From an uncultured Alphaproteobacteria bacterium (GTDB taxonomy: Bacteria; Pseudomonadota; Alphaproteobacteria; HIMB59; GCA-002718135): 49,417 nucleotides of DNA. Made by a program: the position numbers and the translations under genes. The notes under the pieces were generated by a model. That model made no database searches, was not told the DNA's origin, and saw nothing but the letters and a program-made list of their open reading frames with translations. Within the stretch, counting starts at the first letter, position 1. Every line of letters begins with the position of its first letter. Where the stretch lies: NCBI GenBank assembly GCA_902574475.1, contig CACGNZ010000008.1, forward strand, positions 1-49,417, written 5' to 3'. This document shows positions 43,225 through 49,417 of the stretch, in pieces.

Positions 43225-45672
43225 CTATATTTTTGTAAAATTATTTTTAGGATCATGCAATGGATTAAATTGAACGGACATAACATATTTATTTTTAGCA
43301 ACTTCAACTTCAAAATTGCTGCCATTTAATTTTTTTAAATCTATTTCTGAGTCTATATATCCAAAGACCATATTTTTATTGTAATAAAATGAATAATTGC
43401 TTGAAGTTGTTTCTCCCACAATCTTATTTTTATAATAAATAGGCTCATCATGTAATAAGAGTGGATTTCCTGGAGTAGATTTTTCTAAAACAAAATTTGT
43501 TAGTTGTTTCTTCTTAATTCTATTTTTTGTTTTTAAAGCTTCTTTACCTATAAAATCTGATTTTTTATTTAATTTAACAGTAAATTCTAATCCAGCTTCA
43601 AATGGGTTTTCAGCTGGTGAAATATCATGACCCCAATGTAAATATCCTTTTTCCATTCTCATAATATCAAGTGCATGAGCGCCAGCATGCGAAAGGTTAT
43701 AGTTTTCTCCAACTTTAACTAACTTTAAATAAATTTCTCTGGATATATTTATAGGAACATAAATTTCCCAACCAAGTTCACCAACAAAAGATAATCTTTG
43801 GAAGATTAATTTATTATTTTTCAATGATATTTCTTTAGCAGTTCCAAATTTAAACTTGTCGTTTGAAAAATGTTCTCCAAATATTTCCGTTAGAATTTCT
43901 CTACTTTTAGGACCAAAAACACCAAAACAAGCTAAACTTTCAGTGCTATCAATTAAAGTTGTGTTTTTACTTAGATTTTCTGAAATATGTTTTTTATCAT
44001 GTTCTCTCACAGATGAACCCGTCACAATACGAAAAGAATCTTTATCAATACAAGTAACTGTTAAATCAGCAACAATGCCACCATTTGAATTGAGCATCTG
44101 AGTATAAGTTATATCACCGGGATTATTTTTAATATTATTACAGCATAGTCGTTGAAGATCGTTGAAGGCAGTATCTCCCTTAATTTCAAATTTTGCAAAG
44201 GCACTTAAGTCAAATAAACCAACATTTTTTCTTGTGTTTGTTGTTTCATATTTTGCTGCATCATACCAATTTTGATAGCCATAACTGTAATCATATTCTG
44301 GTTTCTTACCATTTAGAGCATACCACATTGGTCTTTCAAAGCCCGCCACTTGACCAAAACATGCACCTTTTTTTTTCAAATCATTATGAAAAGGAAGCAT
44401 TTTAATATTTCTTGAAGATTTATGTTGTTTGTAAGGCCAGTGCATTGCGTATAAATCTCCTAATGATTCAGTAACTCTCTCAGTTATAAATTTTGTCTCA
44501 GAGTGAAATTTTTCAAATCTTGAAATATCTAAGGAGTAAAGATCTTCATTAACCTCACCGTTCATCATCCATTCTGCAGTTACTTTACCGGCACCACCAG
44601 CACTCTGAATACCAATACTATTAAATCCACAACAAACATAAAAGTTTTTTACTTCTGGTGTTTCTCCTAATAGATAATTTGTATCTGGAGTAAAAGCTTC
44701 AGGACCGTTAAAGAATTTTCTTATACCTACATTTTCAAGGGCTGGTATTCTTTTCATAGCATTTTTTAAATGTGGTTCAAAATGATCAAAATCTTCAGGT
44801 AGTTCTCCAAAAGAAAAATCATTGGGCACTTTATACGTATCAGTAAATGCAGGTTTAGCTTTAGGCTCAAAAATTCCTACTAAAATTTTTCCAGCATCCT
44901 CTTTTAGATATAAGCAATTATTGTAATCTCTAAGAACCGGAAGTGATTTAGAAATTTCTTTTAATGGTTCACTTAATATATAGAAGTGTTCATTTGGATA
45001 TAGCGGTATACTAACGTTAATTTCATTTGCTATCTGCCTTGACCACATTCCAGATGCTAGAACAATATACTCACATTTAATTTTTCCATGTTTTGTATCT
45101 ACACCTTCTATTGATCCATTTTTAGTAAGGATTTTATTTACAGAACAATGTTCAAATATTTTTGCACCATGCATTTTTGCCGATTTAGCAAGAACATTTG
45201 TTATACCAACAGGATCTGCTTGACCATCTTTTGGAATAAATATTCCACCAACAACATCATCAGTATTTATAAGAGAATAAATATCCTTAATCTGATTTTT
45301 TTCTAATTCATTAACTTCTATATTAAATCTTTGAGCAAAAGTAGCTTGTCTCTTTAATTCTTCTAATCGATCATTAGTTGTTGCAATAGTTAAAGAGCCG
45401 TTTTGCTTTAAACCTGTTGCTATTCCTGTTTCTTTTTCCAGGTCTTTATATAAATTTAACGAATAATTTCTAAGTTTTGTAATGGTTGCTGATGCACCAA
45501 TCTGACCAATCAGTCCTGCTGCATGCCAAGTAGTTCCAGAAGTTAATTGATCTCTTTCTAGCAAGATCACATCTTTCCATCCAAATTTTGCTAAATGATA
45601 AGCTACAGAACATCCAGCTATACCACCGCCTATTACAACTACTTTCGTAGAAGTAGGAATTTTATTACTCAT
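43225..45672 (-). CDS. Dimethylglycine/sarcosine dehydrogenase-like FAD enzyme with GcvT domains
   Basis: An 815-residue fusion: an FAD-binding oxidoreductase (VVVIGGGIAGCSVAYHLAK, then TSGTTWHAAGLIGQIG with the His that binds FAD covalently in relatives), followed by a tetrahydrofolate-binding GcvT domain (from about residue 430; RNVGLFDLSAFAKFEI, GELGWEIYVP, GAHALDIMRMEKGYLHWG) and a GCV_T C-terminal domain. Such enzymes demethylate dimethylglycine or sarcosine, feeding one-carbon units to folate. This fits catabolism of glycine betaine-derived methylamines common in marine alphaproteobacteria; exact substrate is inferred. Confidence 0.92.
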   Translation of the reverse strand: MSNKIPTSTKVVVIGGGIAGCSVAYHLAKFGWKDVILLERDQLTSGTTWHAAGLIGQIGASATITKLRNYSLNLYKDLEKETGIATGLKQNGSLTIATTNDRLEELKRQATFAQRFNIEVNELEKNQIKDIYSLINTDDVVGGIFIPKDGQADPVGITNVLAKSAKMHGAKIFEHCSVNKILTKNGSIEGVDTKHGKIKCEYIVLASGMWSRQIANEINVSIPLYPNEHFYILSEPLKEISKSLPVLRDYNNCLYLKEDAGKILVGIFEPKAKPAFTDTYKVPNDFSFGELPEDFDHFEPHLKNAMKRIPALENVGIRKFFNGPEAFTPDTNYLLGETPEVKNFYVCCGFNSIGIQSAGGAGKVTAEWMMNGEVNEDLYSLDISRFEKFHSETKFITERVTESLGDLYAMHWPYKQHKSSRNIKMLPFHNDLKKKGACFGQVAGFERPMWYALNGKKPEYDYSYGYQNWYDAAKYETTNTRKNVGLFDLSAFAKFEIKGDTAFNDLQRLCCNNIKNNPGDITYTQMLNSNGGIVADLTVTCIDKDSFRIVTGSSVREHDKKHISENLSKNTTLIDSTESLACFGVFGPKSREILTEIFGEHFSNDKFKFGTAKEISLKNNKLIFQRLSFVGELGWEIYVPINISREIYLKLVKVGENYNLSHAGAHALDIMRMEKGYLHWGHDISPAENPFEAGLEFTVKLNKKSDFIGKEALKTKNRIKKKQLTNFVLEKSTPGNPLLLHDEPIYYKNKIVGETTSSNYSFYYNKNMVFGYIDSEIDLKKLNGSNFEVEVAKNKYVMSVQFNPLHDPKNNFTKI

Positions 45673-45680
45673 TTGTAATA

Positions 45681-46685
45681 TTATAGATAAAGATTTTCAG
45701 TATGAGTTTCAAAATAAAAATCTAGATCTTCTATATTTATTTCATCTATTTTTGATGGTTCCCAAATAGGATTATGATCTTTTGAAATTAGCACAGAATT
45801 TACACCGTTATCAAAGTCACTACGGTATACTATTTTTTGACTTAATTGAAATTCAGTTTCTAAACATTCTTTTAACGATTTACCTTTTGCATCATCTATA
45901 AGTTTAGTGCTTATCGCAAGACTCATTGGACATTTAACTAAAAGAACATCTAAAATTTTCTTTGAAAACTCTGAGTTATGACTTTTTAAATTTGATATGA
46001 TTGTTTTAATATTTCCATTGAATAATTCATTTATTAATTTCATATTTTTAATTAGATACGTATCATTCTCTACTTCAAAATTATCGTGTAAAATTTCTCC
46101 TCTTATAATAAATTTTTCTTTAACATCTTCTATTTTATTACTTTTAAAGTAATGTGTTGCTAATCCAAAAAAAATTAATTCATTTAAGCCTAAAACCTCA
46201 CCTGTTAAACCAATATACTTACCAATATTACCTGGAAGATTTGATAAAAAATAACTTCCTCCAACATCTGGAAAAAAACCAATGGCAGATTCTGGCATTG
46301 CAAATTTTGAATTGTCTGTTGCCAATCTGTGATCACCATAGATAGATAAACCAACGCCACCTCCCATTACCACACCATTCCAAACTGAGAGAAATTCTTT
46401 ACTAAATTGGCTTATTAAATAATTAAGTTTATACTCAAATTTAAAAAATTCATGTTTTAAAGAGTTTTCTTTTCCAGCAAGAACAAGAGATTTTACATCC
46501 CCTCCTGCACAAAAATGTTTACCTTCTCCAACTAACAATACTCTTAAGATATTATCTTTTTCTTCCCATTCTAATAATTTGTCATGAAATTTTTTTGCCA
46601 TTTCTAAATTGAGAGCATTCAAAGCTTTAGGGCGATTTAGTTTAATGATTCCAGTTTGGTTAGTTTCTGAAAATACAATATCCAT
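45681..46685 (-). CDS. 3-hydroxyisobutyryl-CoA hydrolase / enoyl-CoA hydratase-like protein
   Basis: A 334-residue crotonase-superfamily enzyme of HIBCH length. LNRPKALNALNLEM, HFCAGGDVKSL (oxyanion hole), WNGVVMGGGVGLSIYG and FAMPESAIGFFPDVGGSYFL are typical of the 3-hydroxyisobutyryl-CoA hydrolase group in valine degradation. A generic enoyl-CoA hydratase/isomerase role is the alternative. It starts one base inside the uvrB stop. Confidence 0.9.
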   Translation of the reverse strand: MDIVFSETNQTGIIKLNRPKALNALNLEMAKKFHDKLLEWEEKDNILRVLLVGEGKHFCAGGDVKSLVLAGKENSLKHEFFKFEYKLNYLISQFSKEFLSVWNGVVMGGGVGLSIYGDHRLATDNSKFAMPESAIGFFPDVGGSYFLSNLPGNIGKYIGLTGEVLGLNELIFFGLATHYFKSNKIEDVKEKFIIRGEILHDNFEVENDTYLIKNMKLINELFNGNIKTIISNLKSHNSEFSKKILDVLLVKCPMSLAISTKLIDDAKGKSLKECLETEFQLSQKIVYRSDFDNGVNSVLISKDHNPIWEPSKIDEINIEDLDFYFETHTENLYL

Positions 46686-48739
46686 TAATTCTTTTTAAAC
46701 TGCAAAACTTTATTAGAAAGACCCACTTCTTTTGCCTTTAATCTATTAATTTCATCTCGTAATCTTGCTGCATCTTCAAATTCAAGTTTTGAAGCAAATT
46801 CATTCATTTTTTTCTCTAAATTTTTAATATGTTTATCAAGATCCTTACCAACTAATTCTTTAGCATTATCAATTTCAACTGTAACATGATCTTGTTCAGC
46901 TGTGTTCTCAATTATTTCTTGAATATTCTTTTTAATACTGATTGGCGTAATTTTATTTATTTTATTATATTCTAGTTGTTTAGTTCGCCTTCTATCTGTC
47001 TCTTCGATTGCTTCTTTCATACTAGTGGTAATGTTATCAGCATACATTAAGACTTTACTCTCAACATTTCTTGCAGCCCTACCAATAGTCTGAATTAAAC
47101 TAGTTCTAGAACGAAGGTAACCTTCCTTATCAGCATCTAATATAGCCATTAAAGCACATTCAGGAATATCTAAACCTTCTCTTAGAAGATTTATTCCTAC
47201 TAGAACATTAAAAACTCCCAGTCTTAGATCTCTAATAATTTCTATTCTTTCTAATGTATCAATATCAGAGTGAAGATACCTTACCTTTAATCCTTCTTCA
47301 TTAATATATTCAGTAAGATCTTCAGCCATTTTTTTTGTAAGTGTTGTGATTAGAACACGATGACCTTTATCTATAGTCTTTTTACATTCATCAATTAAGT
47401 TATCAATTTGATGTTTAGTTGGCCTTATCTCAATAGGTGGATCAATTAAACCAGTTGGTCTAATTACTTGTTCAACAAAGGTACCACCTGTCTTTTCTAG
47501 TTCATAATCTCCTGGCGTTGCACTTACAAATATAGTTTGTGGACGCATTGCATCCCATTCTTCTCTTTTTAAAGGTCTGTTATCAACACAACTTGGTAGT
47601 CTAAAACCATATTGAGCTAAAGTTGATTTTCTAGAAAAATCACCTTTGTACATTCCAGCTATTTGACCACATGTCTGATGGCTTTCATCTATAAACAATA
47701 AAGAGTCTTCTGGAATATATTCATAAAGTGTAGGAGGAGGCTCGCCTGGCTTTCTTCCTGACAAATATCTAGAATAATTTTCAATACCACTACAACTTCC
47801 AGTAGTTTCCATCATTTCTAAGTCAAATGTAGTTCTCTCATCCAATCTCTGTCTTTCTAAGTATTTTTTTTCTTTTTCAAAAATCTCTAATTGTTTTTTT
47901 AGATCATTTTTAATCATTGTAATTGCTTTTTTTATTGTTGGCTTTGGGGTTACATAATGAGAGTTTGCAAAGATTCTTATTTGTTCAAGTTCTCCAAGCT
48001 TCTCTCCAGTAAGTGGATCCACTTGTGTTATACTCTCTATATCATCTCCAAACATAGATATTTTCCAAGAAATATCTTCATAGTGAGAAGGGAAAATTTC
48101 TAAAATATCTCCCTTAGCCCTAAAGCTACCTCTTCTAAAGTCCATGTCACGACGTTTGTATAAAAGTTCTACCAACTTTCTGATAATTATCTCTCTACTT
48201 ATTGATTGATTTTTATCTAAAGTAAAAGACATTGAAGAATAAGCATCAACTGATCCAATACCATAAATACAAGAAACTGATGCTACTATGATTGTATCTC
48301 TTCTTTCCACTAAAGATCTAGTAGCTGAATGTCTTAGACGATCAATTTGTTCGTTTATTGAAGATTCTTTTTCAATATATGTATCCGTCCTTGGTACATA
48401 TGCTTCTGGTGTGTAATAATCATAATAACTGACAAAATATTCAACAGCATTATTTGGAAACAAATTTTTCATTTCGCCATAAAGTTGTGCCGCTAATGTT
48501 TTGTTTGGAGCCATTATCAAAGTAGGTTTCTGGACTTTTTCAATTACTTTAGCCATTGTAAATGTCTTACCTGATCCAGTGACACCTAAAAGAACTTGTT
48601 CTTGTTCTCCTTCATTTAGACTTTTAACAATACTTTTAATTGCTTCAGGCTGATCACCACTTGGATTAAAATCACTCACAATTTTAAAAGGTGTTGTGAT
48701 TTCGGAAGAGAGATAATGTTTTTTTTCTGCTTTATTCAT
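46685..48739 (-). CDS. uvrB: Excinuclease ABC subunit B
   Basis: The damage-verifying helicase of nucleotide excision repair. SDFNPSGDQPEAI, Walker A GVTGSGKTFT, the beta-hairpin-region YYDYYTPEAYVPRTDTYIEK, DESHQTCGQIAGMYKGD and the GRAARN segment of motif VI are all present, with the C-terminal UVR motif ASKLEFEDAARLRDEI binding UvrC. About 684 residues, normal. I prefer the Met of MNKAEKKH; an upstream ATG at 48757 would overlap the previous gene by more. The HIBYL gene follows with a one-base overlap. Confidence 0.97.
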   Translation of the reverse strand: MNKAEKKHYLSSEITTPFKIVSDFNPSGDQPEAIKSIVKSLNEGEQEQVLLGVTGSGKTFTMAKVIEKVQKPTLIMAPNKTLAAQLYGEMKNLFPNNAVEYFVSYYDYYTPEAYVPRTDTYIEKESSINEQIDRLRHSATRSLVERRDTIIVASVSCIYGIGSVDAYSSMSFTLDKNQSISREIIIRKLVELLYKRRDMDFRRGSFRAKGDILEIFPSHYEDISWKISMFGDDIESITQVDPLTGEKLGELEQIRIFANSHYVTPKPTIKKAITMIKNDLKKQLEIFEKEKKYLERQRLDERTTFDLEMMETTGSCSGIENYSRYLSGRKPGEPPPTLYEYIPEDSLLFIDESHQTCGQIAGMYKGDFSRKSTLAQYGFRLPSCVDNRPLKREEWDAMRPQTIFVSATPGDYELEKTGGTFVEQVIRPTGLIDPPIEIRPTKHQIDNLIDECKKTIDKGHRVLITTLTKKMAEDLTEYINEEGLKVRYLHSDIDTLERIEIIRDLRLGVFNVLVGINLLREGLDIPECALMAILDADKEGYLRSRTSLIQTIGRAARNVESKVLMYADNITTSMKEAIEETDRRRTKQLEYNKINKITPISIKKNIQEIIENTAEQDHVTVEIDNAKELVGKDLDKHIKNLEKKMNEFASKLEFEDAARLRDEINRLKAKEVGLSNKVLQFKKN

Positions 48740-49417
48740 TAATTCTAATATAATCATTTAGATAATTGTACTTTTCTAAAAAACTACCATCTGTTGTTAT
48801 TGTTCCATTTAATATTCTTCCATCATCTTCTTTTAATAAAAAAGGCAGAACTTCGTTGATAATACCTTCACTAAATTCTGTACTTGAATCCCGTGGTAAT
48901 TCAGATGGTAAATTATCAACTGCCATAACAGCAATTCCATCATTACTTTCATCTATTTCTTTTAAATTATATCTTTCAATCCAATAATTTGGCTCCTCAA
49001 TTGTTGTTGATCGTATTGTAGTTGGGACAGAGCCATTAATATCACAAGTAATATCGCCAACAATTTTTAGATTTTGTAAATCTTTTAAGTCTTCATTTTC
49101 AAATATTTTTGGAGAAGATGGGTCCCAGTAATGTGCGCTTATAAGTATATTAGTTTCTTTTAAATATTGTAATGCAGAACTCGAATAATCTTGAGGATTA
49201 TTAATAAAATGCTCAAGGTTAAAATTAGTGGAAGAATTATTTGTAACATAATCTTTAGTTTCCAAATTACAAAAAATAGGTTGATCAAATTTTTTTTCCA
49301 AAAAGTCTTTTTTTGATACTGCTTTAATGTTTGTTTGATTCAAAAGTTCAATTACTCCTTTCGCAACTCTACCATCACCAGTAACTAGAATTTTAGTTAT
49401 AGGAAAATATAAATTTT
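48732..49417 (-). CDS. Saccharopine/alanine dehydrogenase-like NAD(P) oxidoreductase (5' partial)
   Basis: The frame runs off the right edge of the window; a TTG inside it is not the true start. The sequence beyond that TTG reads ITKILVTGDGRVAKGVIELL, a Rossmann dinucleotide-binding motif. Later GDITCDINGSVPTTIRSTTI and the EEPNYW segment match the saccharopine dehydrogenase (lysine-forming) / alanine dehydrogenase-like family. Only the C-terminal ~228 residues are seen. The substrate is unknown. It ends inside the start region of uvrB, so the two may be cotranscribed. Confidence 0.7.
   Translation of the reverse strand, partial: NLYFPITKILVTGDGRVAKGVIELLNQTNIKAVSKKDFLEKKFDQPIFCNLETKDYVTNNSSTNFNLEHFINNPQDYSSSALQYLKETNILISAHYWDPSSPKIFENEDLKDLQNLKIVGDITCDINGSVPTTIRSTTIEEPNYWIERYNLKEIDESNDGIAVMAVDNLPSELPRDSSTEFSEGIINEVLPFLLKEDDGRILNGTITTDGSFLEKYNYLNDYIRINE

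Noticed and set aside
1..49417. Mobile element, prophage, CRISPR array, tRNA or riboswitch
   Set aside because: I saw no transposase, integrase, phage structural gene, regularly spaced repeats, clover-leaf or recognisable aptamer; gaps longer than about 150 bases without a gene do not occur.

Overview
The window is AT-rich, densely packed DNA with very short or negative intergenic gaps, no tRNA/rRNA genes, no insertion sequences and no CRISPR array. A Shemin-type 5-aminolevulinate synthase, HemJ, a GcrA-type sigma-interacting domain, a dimethylglycine/sarcosine dehydrogenase and two large ABC importers suggest a streamlined, oligotrophic alphaproteobacterium. A marine SAR11-like or AEGEAN-169/HIMB59-like lineage is my inference; I could not run a phylogeny.

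Layout. (1) 1-3370: uronate genes: a 5'-truncated mannitol-dehydrogenase-family oxidoreductase (UxuB-like), an Ldh_2-family dehydrogenase and a convergent mannonate dehydratase (UxuA). (2) 3475-14358: one long operon for a deoxy-sugar, most likely L-fucose. It holds a binding protein, two different permeases and a double ATPase, then aldose dehydrogenase, L-fuconate dehydratase, fuconolactonase, a GH29 alpha-L-fucosidase without signal peptide, a RhaM-type mutarotase, KDG kinase and a KDPG-aldolase-family enzyme. The kinase and aldolase also complete the UxuA branch (mannonate to KDG to KDPG to pyruvate + glyceraldehyde-3-phosphate). No dedicated enzyme for 2-keto-3-deoxy-L-fuconate is visible. 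(3) 14355-18000: ureohydrolase, peroxiredoxin, a small exported protein, Nudix hydrolase, MsrA, a small membrane protein and a stand-alone GcrA C-terminal domain. (4) 17948-23599: cyclopropane fatty acid synthase, a MotA/MotB-like envelope pair with a very long periplasmic coiled coil, an exported pentapeptide-repeat protein, a 53-residue lipoprotein missed by length cut-offs, and a DMT exporter. (5) 23596-30263: heme biosynthesis: hemA (ALAS), a cytochrome b561, hemC with a HemD-like C-terminal extension, hemE, hemH (interrupted by a frameshift in an A8 run), hemF and hemJ. (6) 30267-37439: endonuclease III, then a dipeptide/oligopeptide ABC importer with fused ATPases, facing an M24 peptidase. 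(7) 37489-49417: a mix of housekeeping and metabolic genes: YqaA, RmuC, YajQ, LysE-type exporter, YfcG-like GST, DUF2805 protein, TPR protein, AEC transporter, AsmA-like protein, DMGDH/sarcosine dehydrogenase, HIBYL-CoA hydrolase-like protein, UvrB and a 5'-truncated saccharopine/alanine dehydrogenase-like protein.

No single block is an unambiguous new defence or mobile system. The most informative oddities are the stand-alone GcrA sigma-interacting domain, the frameshifted but evidently maintained ferrochelatase, the HemC C-terminal extension, the MotAB-like trans-envelope pair, the intracellular fucosidase with a gap in the fucose pathway, and hairpins placed between binding-protein and permease genes in both importer operons.
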